Shown piece by piece: positions 39,072 to 48,377 of a DNA stretch of 64,000 nucleotides; positions within the stretch are counted from its first letter, which is position 1, and every line of letters begins with the position of its first letter. The notes under the pieces were generated by a model. The model saw only the letters and a list, made by a program, of their open reading frames with translations. It was not told the origin of the DNA and ran no database searches. The DNA is from Pseudomonadota bacterium (GTDB taxonomy: Bacteria > Pseudomonadota > Gammaproteobacteria > Burkholderiales > Methylophilaceae): NCBI GenBank assembly GCA_029563075.1, contig JAKQTN010000052.1:62001-126000 (forward strand), written 5' to 3'. Made by a program: the position numbers and the translations under genes.

Positions 39072-39643
39072 TTGGACGCCTGAGTGGGATTCTGCTGGAA
39101 AAGACGCCGCCATTGGTTTTAATCGATTGTAATGGCGTGGGCTATGAGGTTGAGGTGCCCATGAGTACGTTTTACAACCTGCCTGAGCTTGGTGCAAAAG
39201 TAAGTTTGCTGACGCATTTTGTCGTGCGCGAAGACGCGCAGCTGCTGTATGGTTTTGGTTCGGAGCAGGAAAAACATACGTTTCGGCAGCTGCTTAAAGT
39301 CAACGGCATCGGCGCAAAATCTGCGCTTTCTATTTTAAGCGGCGTAAGTATTGAAGAACTTGTGCAGGCAGTGAGTATGCAGGAGGTTGGCATGCTTACA
39401 CGCATTCCTGGCATCGGTAAAAAAACGGCGGAGCGTTTATTGCTGGAGTTAAAAGATAAATTCGGCGCGGCAGGCGCTGCAGCCGTGGGCAATCAGCCCA
39501 AATCCGCTACGCACGATGTACTCAACGCCTTGATCGCATTGGGTTACAATGAACGTGAAGCATTGCAGGCTGTTAAACAACTGTCGGCAGATGCAAGCGT
39601 AACAGATGGCATTAAACAGGCGCTTAAATTGCTTTCAAAATAA
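39068..39643 (+). CDS. ruvA: Holliday junction DNA helicase subunit RuvA
   Basis: Tetrameric junction-recognition subunit of the RuvAB branch migration complex. The OB fold begins [39 protein letters not shown]-like and continues with [14 protein letters not shown]. The helix-hairpin-helix motifs are in [15 protein letters not shown] and [19 protein letters not shown], and a C-terminal RuvB-binding domain follows ([16 protein letters not shown]). 191 aa is typical. The long upstream frame extension overlaps the prenyltransferase gene in another frame and is rejected. ruvB lies about 6.2 kb away instead of directly downstream. Confidence 0.97.
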   Translation: MIGRLSGILLEKTPPLVLIDCNGVGYEVEVPMSTFYNLPELGAKVSLLTHFVVREDAQLLYGFGSEQEKHTFRQLLKVNGIGAKSALSILSGVSIEELVQAVSMQEVGMLTRIPGIGKKTAERLLLELKDKFGAAGAAAVGNQPKSATHDVLNALIALGYNEREALQAVKQLSADASVTDGIKQALKLLSK

Positions 39644-39667
39644 CCAATTGGCTTAAAAAGGTTGCAT

Positions 39668-40540
39668 ATGAAACAAATTTACTTGGCTTTAGTGATGCAA
39701 TTTTTTTTAGTAGCGTGCGGACAGCAAACGCCAGAAACCGCTCCAGCACCAGCGTCAGTTTCTATGGGGCGCGCCATGCCGAAAATGATGGCTGATACTT
39801 CGGGTGGCGCCGAACAAAGCTTAACGGAGATTTCCGAGCCGGCGGTGACTACGCATCCGGAAAGAAAATACATCGCATTACGCCATCATCTGCAAATTGA
39901 AACACCGGCTAAAAAAATGCAGGCGGCTTTTGATACGGCAGTAAGACACTGCGAGGCGCTGAATTGCCAGTTGCTGAGCGCCTATTTCAATAAGGAAACG
40001 CCCTACAGCCCGCCATCGGCGTCCTTAAGCGCACGGATTCCGCCGAGAAATGTGGAGATATTTTTAACCGGTCTTGCAAAAAGCGGCGAGATTTTACAGC
40101 ACGGTCGCGATAGTGAGGATAAGACCAACCAGGTAGTGGACACCGATGCACGTATTAAAAACCTGACCGAGCTGCGCGACCGGTTGCGCTTGATGCTGAC
40201 CGATAAAACTGCCAAATTCAAGGATATTATTGATGTGGAGCGCGAGTTGGCTAATACGCAAAGCCAGCTCGACAGCATGATGAGCATGCGCAAAATCTTG
40301 TCGCTGGAAACCGACTTGGTGGCCGTGAATATCGATTTCACCGCCGCGCAAGGCATCACCGAACAAGGCTTTTTTGCGCCGGTGGCACGCGCGCTTAAAG
40401 ATGCAGGCCGGGTGATGATGGAAAGCCTTGCGGCAGTCATTACTTTTGTCATGAGTGCGATTCCGTGGCTGTTGATTGGTATACCAGTCATATGGCTGGT
40501 ACGCCGGTATTGGACAAAAATTAGAGCTAAACTGATGTGA
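39668..40540 (+). CDS. DUF4349 lipoprotein
   Basis: Predicted lipoprotein: the N-terminus MKQIYLALVMQFFLVACGQQ has a lipobox ending at Cys, followed by a Pro/Ala-rich linker. The DUF4349 domain spans about residues 70-285: ERKYIALRHHLQIETPAKKMQ, KTNQVVDTDARIKNLTELRDRL, and KFKDIIDVERELANTQSQLDSM, a long coiled coil. A C-terminal transmembrane helix (PWLLIGIPVIWLVRRYW) follows. Family members have no defined function. A TTG at 39662 opens the frame, but ATG 39668 is preferred. It is 24 bases after ruvA and may be co-transcribed. Confidence 0.88.
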   Translation: MKQIYLALVMQFFLVACGQQTPETAPAPASVSMGRAMPKMMADTSGGAEQSLTEISEPAVTTHPERKYIALRHHLQIETPAKKMQAAFDTAVRHCEALNCQLLSAYFNKETPYSPPSASLSARIPPRNVEIFLTGLAKSGEILQHGRDSEDKTNQVVDTDARIKNLTELRDRLRLMLTDKTAKFKDIIDVERELANTQSQLDSMMSMRKILSLETDLVAVNIDFTAAQGITEQGFFAPVARALKDAGRVMMESLAAVITFVMSAIPWLLIGIPVIWLVRRYWTKIRAKLM

Positions 40541-40572
40541 TTCTGAGAATGTATAAATCGATATAATGGCTG

Positions 40573-42681
40573 ATGGTAATGGTTAATTTCAGACATCCTG
40601 CATTGCTTATATGGCTATTGTTCGTTAATAGCCAACTGGCTATTGCCGAAGAAGCTGTTGCAGACAGCGCAGGCGAAAAAAATGTCTGGCCGCTGGCTGT
40701 TGCTGCACAAAGTCTAACTGAAGACGACTATCTTGGCGAAGTGCCGAAAGTGCTTACAGTATCCAGGTTGTCGCAATCACTAGCGGATGCCGCTTCTGCC
40801 GTTACGGTTATCAATCGGGAAACAATCCGCGCTTCAGGGATTGTCGATTTGCCGGAAATTTTCCGTCTGGTGCCGGGTTTTTACGTGGGCACCAATGCCG
40901 GCTACGTGTATAACACCAACCATACGGTGAGCTATCACGGCATGACGACCGCTTATTCCGGCGCAATGCAGGTGATGATTAATGGCCGCTCGGTATACAG
41001 CCCTTTGTTCGGCGGCGTCAACTGGAGCGAGTTGCCGTTGGCCATTGCCGATATTGAGCGTATTGAAATTACCCGCGGCCCCAACGCCGCCAGTTATGGC
41101 GCCAACTCATTTTTTGGCGTGATCAATATCATCACGCAGAATCCATCGGATCCGGCTGGCTCCAGTGTCATTGCCACGCACGGCGAAGAACGAAACGAAG
41201 TGTTTTACCGAAATGCGGGCAAGTTAAACAATCTGAACTACCGGGTTACCGCGGGGTATCGACAGGACGGGGGGCTGGATAATCGCAATGATTTTAAGCG
41301 CACGCGAATGTTGAATGCGCAGGCAGATTATCAGGTGAACGTAAAAAACGGCCTGGAGTTTGAGTTCGGCCTGGCGGATGGCGCGCGTGGTGAAGGTAAC
41401 ATTAATGAAGATAACATCGTGTTTCTGCCGCGCACCAAGCAAATTGACAACCATTATGCATTGATGCGCTGGCGCCATAATGTGAGTGATACCAGCGATT
41501 TCTCATTACAGGCATACCACAGTTACGCCCGCTCGGATGATCAGACGACATCAGTAAACATACTGCCCTTGCTCCCGGCTTTTGCACCATTTTTGGCAGT
41601 CGATAGGCTGCATATTAAAAATGAGGTTATTCAAAAGCGTACTGATATTGAGGCGCAGCATACATTTTCCGTAGGCAATAATATCCGTACGGTCTGGGGC
41701 GGCAGTATCAGGCGAGACAGCATGTATGCGCCTTATTATCTGGCTTCCAAGAAAACGGATTACTTTGATTTGCAGCGTCTATTCGGGCACGTGGAGTGGC
41801 GACCATCTGAAAAGCTGACTTTTAATACCGGGGCCATGGTGGAGCATAACGACTTTACCGGTACGGATATTTCACCGCGTGCCAGCATCAACTTTAAGCC
41901 GAACCGGAACCATACGTTCAGGCTTGGCATCTCGTCTGCTTTGCGTACACCAAATTATCTGGAAGAGAAATTTCAGGATAGGCTGCTTATCCCTATGACA
42001 CTACCTAATCCGCTAGGCGTAAATGCATTGGTTGTCCAATTCAGGGCCAATAAGGGGAATGTTAACCCAGAGCAGATAATTTCGCGCGAGCTGGGATATA
42101 TGGGAAAAATCGGCCGCTTGCAGCTGGATGTGAGGGCATTTAGCGACCGAATTAATGACGTGATTCGCTTCGACGGACGCACAGACTTTACGACTCCTGT
42201 CAACACGTTCTTGCTAAACCCGTTACTAGATATTGAAGCTGATTCAGCCAATAATATGGGCAGTGCCGCCGTAGAAGGTCTTGAATGGCAAGCAAACTGG
42301 GCGTTTAGCAATAAAACCAAACTGATGTTCAACCATGCTTATGTACATATTCGTGAAACCCAACCAGACCTTAAACGCAACTTTGTAAACTCCATGCCCC
42401 GCAATACAATCAGCGCCATGGTGACGCACCGGTTTGACAAAAACTGGGATGCAAGCATTGCCTATTATCAAACCAGCGAAACTACCCTTTTGGGGGATGG
42501 CGATCCGGTGGATTTAATAAGAAAATGCGATGTGAGATTAGCGCGCAGGTTTAACGGCAGAAATTGGAATGGCGAAGTTTCTGCGGTGGTTGAAAATCTG
42601 TTTAATAATCACTATCAGGAATTTGCCGACTACAATACGCTGGAGAGGCTTGCCCGTGTTAATTTAAGGCTGGATTTTTAG
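40573..42681 (+). CDS. TonB-dependent outer-membrane receptor
   Basis: Energy-coupled outer-membrane importer of 702 aa. A signal peptide ending near LAIAEEA is followed by a plug domain (LSQSLADAASAVTVINRETIRASGIVDLPEIFRLVPGF-type start, then MINGRSVYSPLFGGVNW and IERIEITRGPNAASYGANSFFGVINIIT). The 22-strand barrel runs to a C-terminal RLDF. The plug is of the CirA/FepA-like type, but no ligand can be read from sequence. It starts 32 bases after the DUF4349 gene and is followed by a periplasmic binding protein and a GGDEF-EAL protein, suggesting linked nutrient sensing. Confidence 0.92.
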   Translation: MVMVNFRHPALLIWLLFVNSQLAIAEEAVADSAGEKNVWPLAVAAQSLTEDDYLGEVPKVLTVSRLSQSLADAASAVTVINRETIRASGIVDLPEIFRLVPGFYVGTNAGYVYNTNHTVSYHGMTTAYSGAMQVMINGRSVYSPLFGGVNWSELPLAIADIERIEITRGPNAASYGANSFFGVINIITQNPSDPAGSSVIATHGEERNEVFYRNAGKLNNLNYRVTAGYRQDGGLDNRNDFKRTRMLNAQADYQVNVKNGLEFEFGLADGARGEGNINEDNIVFLPRTKQIDNHYALMRWRHNVSDTSDFSLQAYHSYARSDDQTTSVNILPLLPAFAPFLAVDRLHIKNEVIQKRTDIEAQHTFSVGNNIRTVWGGSIRRDSMYAPYYLASKKTDYFDLQRLFGHVEWRPSEKLTFNTGAMVEHNDFTGTDISPRASINFKPNRNHTFRLGISSALRTPNYLEEKFQDRLLIPMTLPNPLGVNALVVQFRANKGNVNPEQIISRELGYMGKIGRLQLDVRAFSDRINDVIRFDGRTDFTTPVNTFLLNPLLDIEADSANNMGSAAVEGLEWQANWAFSNKTKLMFNHAYVHIRETQPDLKRNFVNSMPRNTISAMVTHRFDKNWDASIAYYQTSETTLLGDGDPVDLIRKCDVRLARRFNGRNWNGEVSAVVENLFNNHYQEFADYNTLERLARVNLRLDF

Positions 42682-42730
42682 TTTTTTTTAATTATTTTAA
42701 TTGTTGGTTGGAAAATAGAAGTAGCTTATT

Positions 42731-43690
42731 TTGTTGAGTAATACATATAAAAATAAACGGGTTGTAAAGCTGTTGGCGCTGTTAGCGTTAATCTCAGGTT
42801 TTGTGCCTTTTCTGGCGCAAGCCTACACTGGCGTTACCGTTGTGGTAAGCGCTGAAACGCCCGTGAACGCAGAGTTTGTAGAAAGCTTTAAAGAGGCACT
42901 TGCCAGTGGTAAAAATGGCAGACTGCGCGTTAAAGTGATTGATCTGCAAGAAGTGGAAAAACTGGTGGTGGCTGAAAATAGCGAACTGGTTGTTGCTTTG
43001 GGTGTGAAGGCGCTTGAGGCAGCCAGTAAATTAAAGCACACTACGCCTGTGCTGGGCGTGTTTACGCCACTGCCAACGTATAACAATTTGTTGGTATCTA
43101 GCAAGCGTGTTTTGGGTAACTTTAGCGCGATTGTGCTTGATCAGCCTTACACGCGGCGCATGGCGCTTATAAAAACGGTTTTACCCGATGTCAAAAACCT
43201 GGGTATCCTGCTGGGACCGACTTCATCACAAGATAGCGAGCTTTTAAAAGACATCGGTGAAAAAAATACACTTAACATCTTGCAGGAAAATGTTACCCAG
43301 GAAGCAGACTTGATTCCAAAGTTGCAAAAACTGCTGGATTCAACTGATGCGTTAATGGCGATACCTGACCCGCTTGTGTATAGCCGCGAAACTGCACAAC
43401 CCATCCTGTTGACCAGCTACCGACATCAAAAGCCTGTGTTTGGTTATTCTCAGTCGTATGTGCGTTCTGGCGCCTTAGCTGGCGTGTATAGCAGCACCAA
43501 ACAACTGGCGCAGCAGGCCGCGGAGATTGCCATTAAATCACAGTTGGCACCGAGTCTTTTGCCGCCGCCACAAACACCTAAGTACTTTTCGGTGATGGTC
43601 AATTACCAAGTCGCCCGCTCACTGAACATTCAGTTGGAAGATGAAGATGTGATATACAAAAAAATGCTTGGGTTAGAGACAGTCGAATGA
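42731..43690 (+). CDS. Periplasmic ABC-type substrate-binding protein
   Basis: Solute-binding protein of the ABC_sub_bind type (LivK-like type 1 fold). A signal peptide VVKLLALLALISGFVPFLAQA precedes YTGVTVVVSAETPVNAEF, then a two-lobe periplasmic domain. GVKALEAASKLKHTTPVLGVFTP, VLPDVKNLGILLGPTSSQ and SYRHQKPVFGYSQSYVRSGALAGVYSS match this family. No ABC permease or ATPase is nearby. The start is TTG 42731 (or 42734) with a weak ribosome-binding site. It overlaps the downstream GGDEF-EAL gene by four bases, so they are translationally coupled and probably work together in signalling rather than transport. Confidence 0.82.
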   Translation: MLSNTYKNKRVVKLLALLALISGFVPFLAQAYTGVTVVVSAETPVNAEFVESFKEALASGKNGRLRVKVIDLQEVEKLVVAENSELVVALGVKALEAASKLKHTTPVLGVFTPLPTYNNLLVSSKRVLGNFSAIVLDQPYTRRMALIKTVLPDVKNLGILLGPTSSQDSELLKDIGEKNTLNILQENVTQEADLIPKLQKLLDSTDALMAIPDPLVYSRETAQPILLTSYRHQKPVFGYSQSYVRSGALAGVYSSTKQLAQQAAEIAIKSQLAPSLLPPPQTPKYFSVMVNYQVARSLNIQLEDEDVIYKKMLGLETVE

Positions 43691-45792
43691 AAAACCTGGG
43701 CATTAAATCAAGAGTCATTTTTTTGGGAACAATACCCGCATTGCTGTTTGCCATGATTTTGGCAGGCTATGCTATTTCCAATGTGTTCGGCGTTTTGAAC
43801 CAATCGCTGCGAGACCGAGGAAGGATCATTGCTGAGCAACTGGCGCCTGCAGCCGAATATGGCGTGATCTCAGGCAATACCCAGATTTTGCAAAGGCTGG
43901 CCCAGCAGGCGCTTTCAAGCGAGCAGGATTTGAGATCGGTGTTGATTATAGACAGCAACGACCATGTGCTGGCACTGAGCGGGCGGGAACTGCCCCAGGC
44001 CTTAATGGCGGAATTAAAAAAAGAAAACATTCAAGAATATAAACTGAAGGGTGGCATGATTTTTATATCGCCCATATACCGGAGTCTGGTAGAAGTTGAT
44101 GACTTTAGCAGTCTGCGTGAAAACGATAAGACATTTAAGAGTGCGGATTCCCAACTGGAAATTGGTCGTGTGTATGTGGACTTGAGCAACCAGACCTTGC
44201 GTAGTCTCAGGCAGGATTTAATTACAAAAATGCTGTTGATAGGTCTGTTCGGCCTGGGGTTGAGTGCTTTGATTGCATGGTGGATAGGCCGGAATATCAC
44301 CAAACCGATACAGGAAATCGCCTATGCGGTGAATAAAGTCGGTGAGGGTATTTTTGCGCATACCATCACCGAAAATTCTAGCGGGGAATTAAAAACCTTG
44401 CAAAGAGGCTTTAATTCAATGTCCAGCAGCCTGAAACAGGCGTATGAAGTGATGCAGGATAAAATTAATGATGCCACTTCCATGCTGCGTCACCAGGCAC
44501 AGCACGATGATTTGACAGGCCTGATTAATCGGCGCGAGTTTGAGATCAGACTTGAGCGCAGCCTGAAAAGCGTGCATGAAAATGGCACGCAGCATGTATT
44601 CTGCTATCTGGATCTGGATCAGTTCAAGTTGGTCAATGATACTTGCGGGCATTCTGCAGGTGACGAATTGCTCAAACAAGTCAGCGTGCTGCTTGCCAAC
44701 AGGATGCGTGACCGGGATACCTTAGCGCGCCTGGGTGGCGATGAATTTGGTTTGCTGCTCGAAAATTGCAGTCTGGCCGATGCCAATCAGATCACTAATA
44801 CGCTGCTTAAGCTGGTGCGTGATTACCGCTTTATTTACGAGGAGAAAATTTTCAATATCGGCGTCAGTATCGGCCTGGTAGTGATTAACTCCAGCTTCGA
44901 CAACGTCAGTGATATTATTCATGCGGCAGATATGGCTTGCTACTCAGCCAAGCAAGCGGGGCGAAATCAGAGCTTTTTGTATAGTGCAGGTGATGTTGAG
45001 GTGAAGCAGCGCCGGATTGCCGTGGAGGCGGTTGCAGATATCACGGATGAAATTAATGATGAGCAGTTTATGCTATATTGCCAGCCCATCGTGCCGCTTT
45101 CGTCCGGTGTTCCGCAGCAGCATCATTACGAAGTTCTGATTCGAAAAATAAATCTTGAAGGCGACATCATGTTGCCTACCTCGTTTATACCCTCTGCAGA
45201 GCGTTATCTGCTCATGCCGAATATTGATAGATGGGTCATTAAAAATACTTTCGCAACCTATCGTGAGTTGCTCAATAGGAGCAATGAAAGATGCAGTTAT
45301 GTGTTTTCAATCAATTTGTCGGGAACTTCGCTTGGCGATAAAAGTTTACTCGACTATATTCGAGAACAATTTGTCATATACTCGGTTCCACCGGAATCCA
45401 TTTGTTTTGAGATTACCGAAACCGCAGCCATCGTCAATTTGAAAAACACCATTAATTTGTTTGGTGCATTAAGAAAGATCGGGTGCAGTTTTGCGCTGGA
45501 TGACTTTGGCAGTGGTATGTCATCATTTATGTATTTAAAGAATTTTGAAGTGGATTTTCTTAAAATTGACGGTTCATTCGTAAAAGATATGCATACCAAT
45601 AAAATCGATCACGCCATGGTGCGCTCAATCCATAGCGTGGCGGAAGCCATGAACATTAAAACCGTGGCTGAATTTGTTGAAAATGAAGCTATATTAAAAG
45701 AACTGAAAAATATTGGCGTACACTATGGCCAGGGTATGTATTTAGGCGCTCCGCTACCAATCAAAAAACTGATTGAGAACTTATCGGTATAA
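43687..45792 (+). CDS. GGDEF-EAL cyclic-di-GMP turnover protein
   Basis: Inner-membrane sensor enzyme of 701 aa. TM1 is about residues 10-31, a periplasmic sensor domain of about 150 residues follows, TM2 about 183-200, then HAMP to about 255. The GGDEF domain has an intact GGDEF (350-354) and inhibitory-site RDRD five residues upstream. The EAL domain has EVL (482-484) for EAL, plus EITET, DDFGSG, KIDGSFV and QGMYLG, so both synthase and phosphodiesterase catalytic residues look present. Overlaps the binding-protein gene by four bases. The periplasmic domain probably reads the binding protein. Confidence 0.9.
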   Translation: MKNLGIKSRVIFLGTIPALLFAMILAGYAISNVFGVLNQSLRDRGRIIAEQLAPAAEYGVISGNTQILQRLAQQALSSEQDLRSVLIIDSNDHVLALSGRELPQALMAELKKENIQEYKLKGGMIFISPIYRSLVEVDDFSSLRENDKTFKSADSQLEIGRVYVDLSNQTLRSLRQDLITKMLLIGLFGLGLSALIAWWIGRNITKPIQEIAYAVNKVGEGIFAHTITENSSGELKTLQRGFNSMSSSLKQAYEVMQDKINDATSMLRHQAQHDDLTGLINRREFEIRLERSLKSVHENGTQHVFCYLDLDQFKLVNDTCGHSAGDELLKQVSVLLANRMRDRDTLARLGGDEFGLLLENCSLADANQITNTLLKLVRDYRFIYEEKIFNIGVSIGLVVINSSFDNVSDIIHAADMACYSAKQAGRNQSFLYSAGDVEVKQRRIAVEAVADITDEINDEQFMLYCQPIVPLSSGVPQQHHYEVLIRKINLEGDIMLPTSFIPSAERYLLMPNIDRWVIKNTFATYRELLNRSNERCSYVFSINLSGTSLGDKSLLDYIREQFVIYSVPPESICFEITETAAIVNLKNTINLFGALRKIGCSFALDDFGSGMSSFMYLKNFEVDFLKIDGSFVKDMHTNKIDHAMVRSIHSVAEAMNIKTVAEFVENEAILKELKNIGVHYGQGMYLGAPLPIKKLIENLSV

Positions 45793-45846
45793 TGACCATA
45801 ACATAGGCGCTATAAAGCCAATTGCTTTAGAATAACCTCATAAAAC

Positions 45847-46884
45847 ATGATAGAAACAGACCGCCTTATTGCCCCCGCTTCAGAAAGTCCTCAAGAAGAG
45901 GCCATAGAGCGCGCGCTGCGCCCGAAAGTGCTGGACGAGTATGTCGGGCAAGAAAAAGCCAGAAGCCAGCTGGAAATCTTTATTCATGCCGCGCGCGGCC
46001 GTAATGAGGCGCTGGACCATGTACTTCTGTTTGGGCCACCCGGGCTGGGTAAGACAACGCTGGCGCATATCATTGCCCGCGAGATGGGCGTAAATCTGCG
46101 CCAGACCTCAGGTCCGGTGCTGGAGCGCGCGGGTGACCTGGCAGCCTTGCTGACTAATCTAGAGCCCAACGATGTACTGTTTATTGATGAAATTCATCGC
46201 CTTTCGCCCGTGGTCGAAGAGATTTTGTATCCGGCGATGGAAGATTATCGCCTTGATATCATGATAGGCGAAGGGCCGGCCGCCAGATCGGTCAGGCTGG
46301 ATTTGCCGCCATTCACCTTGATAGGCGCCACAACGCGTGCAGGCATGCTTACCAACCCATTGCGCGACCGTTTTGGCATTGTGTCGCGGCTGGAGTTTTA
46401 TACCACTGAAGAACTGGGACGCATCGTGCATCGCAGCGCTGGCTTGCTGGAGGTGGAAATGACGGAGTCAGGCGCATTGGAAATTGCCAAGCGTTCACGC
46501 GGTACGCCGCGCATTTCTAATCGCTTGCTGCGTCGCGTACGTGATTATGCGCAGGTCAAAAGTGATGGCGTGGTGAGTTCCGAGATTGCTGATGCAGCGC
46601 TTAAAATGCTGGATGTGGATAATCTTGGATTCGATGTGATGGACCGGAAACTACTGCAGGCAGTGCTGGAGAAATTTGGCGGCGGGCCGGTTGGCCTGGA
46701 TAATCTGGCGGCGGCGATCGGCGAAGAGCGCGATACGATTGAAGACGTGCTGGAGCCGTATCTGATCCAACAAGGCTACCTCATGCGCACGCCGCGCGGG
46801 CGCGTGGCGACTAGCCTGGCTTATCAGCACTTTGGTCTGCAAGCGCCAAAAACATTAGCTGCAGGTGAGCTTTGGCAGCAATAA
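45847..46884 (+). CDS. ruvB: Holliday junction DNA helicase subunit RuvB
   Basis: Hexameric AAA+ motor driving branch migration. It contains [22 protein letters not shown], Walker [16 protein letters not shown], Walker [11 protein letters not shown], sensor 1 [10 protein letters not shown], the arginine finger LRDRFG and a C-terminal winged helix ([18 protein letters not shown]). 345 aa is typical. It is normally adjacent to ruvA but here follows a four-gene insertion. Overlaps the ybgC start by 13 bases. Confidence 0.98.
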   Translation: MIETDRLIAPASESPQEEAIERALRPKVLDEYVGQEKARSQLEIFIHAARGRNEALDHVLLFGPPGLGKTTLAHIIAREMGVNLRQTSGPVLERAGDLAALLTNLEPNDVLFIDEIHRLSPVVEEILYPAMEDYRLDIMIGEGPAARSVRLDLPPFTLIGATTRAGMLTNPLRDRFGIVSRLEFYTTEELGRIVHRSAGLLEVEMTESGALEIAKRSRGTPRISNRLLRRVRDYAQVKSDGVVSSEIADAALKMLDVDNLGFDVMDRKLLQAVLEKFGGGPVGLDNLAAAIGEERDTIEDVLEPYLIQQGYLMRTPRGRVATSLAYQHFGLQAPKTLAAGELWQQ

Positions 46885-47276
46885 AGCATTTCGAGTGGCA
46901 GGTGCGCGTCTATTATGAAGACACCGATGCTGGCGGTGTGGTGTATCACAGCAACTATCTTAACTTTATGGAGCGCGCGCGTACCGAGTGGCTGCGCCAA
47001 ATGGGGTTCGAGCAAACCTATCTCAGGGATGTGCTCAATATTGTCTTTGTGGTGCACAGCATGCAGATTGCATTTAAAAAACCTGCCAGATTTAATGATT
47101 TGTTGACCATCACCAGCAATTTGGATAAGACTGGCCGTGGCAGTTTTGAATTTTTTCAAAAAATTACAATCAACCAACAAATATTAGTCGAGGCGCAAGT
47201 GAAAGTGGCCTGTGTGGACGCAATATGTTTTAAACCTGTGGGAATCCCTGAACAAATCAGATTGAAAATGGAGTAA
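46872..47276 (+). CDS. ybgC: Tol-Pal-associated acyl-CoA thioesterase YbgC
   Basis: Hot-dog-fold thioesterase found at the head of tol-pal operons. The catalytic Asp is in [28 protein letters not shown], and [17 protein letters not shown] continues the fold. 134 aa. The reading frame opens at TTG 46872, overlapping ruvB, with AGGTGA just upstream; no ATG is available near the fold start. It ends 2 bases before tolQ. Confidence 0.93.
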   Translation: MAAIKHFEWQVRVYYEDTDAGGVVYHSNYLNFMERARTEWLRQMGFEQTYLRDVLNIVFVVHSMQIAFKKPARFNDLLTITSNLDKTGRGSFEFFQKITINQQILVEAQVKVACVDAICFKPVGIPEQIRLKME

Positions 47277-47278
47277 AA

Positions 47279-47953
47279 ATGACGGTAGCCAATGATATGT
47301 CTTTATTCACGCTCATCACCGGCGCAAGCCTGCCTGTGCAACTGGTGATGCTTATATTGCTCATCACATCGCTATTTTCGTGGTGGTATATCTTCATCAA
47401 AGTGGCCACGATCAAGCGCGCTGAGGCTGAATCAGAGAACTTTGAAAATGCGTTCTGGACCGGGGGCGACTTAAATAAGTTATATGAGGGCGTCACCGCC
47501 GGTCGGCGCAAGCCGCAGGGCATGGCAAGCATATTTGAGGCGGGCTTTAAGGAATTTATCCGCCATAAACAACAAGCCAAAATGGAAATCAGTGATGTGA
47601 TGGAGGGTTCGCGCCGCGCCATGCGGGCTGCCTACAACCGTGAGCTGGATGACCTGGATGCACACTTGCCATTTTTAGCTTCGGTAGGCTCGGTAAGCCC
47701 GTATATCGGCCTGTTTGGCACGGTGTGGGGCATTATGAATGCGTTCAGGGGCTTATCTAATGTGGCGCAAGCCACACTGAGCCAAGTCGCGCCGGGCATT
47801 GCCGAGGCGCTTGTAGCGACTGCTATCGGCTTGTTTGCAGCCATACCTGCCGTGATCGCCTATAACCGCTTTGCTTCGAGTGTGGACAGGCTCTCGGTGC
47901 GTTACGAGAGCTTTATGGAAGAGTTTACCAACATTCTCCAAAGAAAATCCTAA
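47279..47953 (+). CDS. tolQ: Tol-Pal system protein TolQ
   Basis: Inner-membrane motor subunit, homologous to ExbB, that with TolR harvests proton motive force for outer-membrane constriction and lipid homeostasis. Three transmembrane helices: one near residues 13-33, and two flanking FLASVGSVSPYIGLFGTVWGIMNAFRGL and GIAEALVATAIGLFAAIPAVIAYNRF, the conserved channel region. 224 aa. Starts right after ybgC and is 12 bases before tolR. Confidence 0.97.
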   Translation: MTVANDMSLFTLITGASLPVQLVMLILLITSLFSWWYIFIKVATIKRAEAESENFENAFWTGGDLNKLYEGVTAGRRKPQGMASIFEAGFKEFIRHKQQAKMEISDVMEGSRRAMRAAYNRELDDLDAHLPFLASVGSVSPYIGLFGTVWGIMNAFRGLSNVAQATLSQVAPGIAEALVATAIGLFAAIPAVIAYNRFASSVDRLSVRYESFMEEFTNILQRKS

Positions 47954-47965
47954 GGGAGTCATGCG

Positions 47966-48358
47966 ATGAGCAGAACCCGCAAACGCCGCATGATGAACCA
48001 GATTAACGTCGTGCCCTATATCGACGTAACGTTGGTCCTGCTGGTAATTTTTATGGTGACGGCACCGATGACCAACCCCGGCGTGGTTGAGTTGCCTAAA
48101 GTCGGTCAGGCGCTTAAACAAACAGGTGCGCCCATTATTGTGACAGTCAGAAAAGATGGTACTGCGGAAATAGAGGGCAAAAAACTGCATCGGGATCAGT
48201 TGCTGTTTGAGATTAAAAATCAGCTGAAAAAAGCGCCGCGTGCGCTGGTAGTGGCAGCAGATGAGAAAACCCAATACGGCAAAGTGATTGAAGTGATGGA
48301 TTTGCTCAAGCAAGCTAAAGTGGACAAAGTTGGCTTGTTATTCAAGCCTGCTCCATAA
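47966..48358 (+). CDS. tolR: Tol-Pal system protein TolR
   Basis: Bitopic membrane partner of TolQ, homologous to ExbD. The single helix contains the conserved Asp (INVVPYIDVTLVLLVIFMVTAP), which is the proton-path residue. The periplasmic domain ends in VDKVGLLFKP. 130 aa is normal. Lies between tolQ and tolA. Confidence 0.97.
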   Translation: MSRTRKRRMMNQINVVPYIDVTLVLLVIFMVTAPMTNPGVVELPKVGQALKQTGAPIIVTVRKDGTAEIEGKKLHRDQLLFEIKNQLKKAPRALVVAADEKTQYGKVIEVMDLLKQAKVDKVGLLFKPAP

Positions 48359-48377
48359 GCCAAAGCAATCACAAAGC

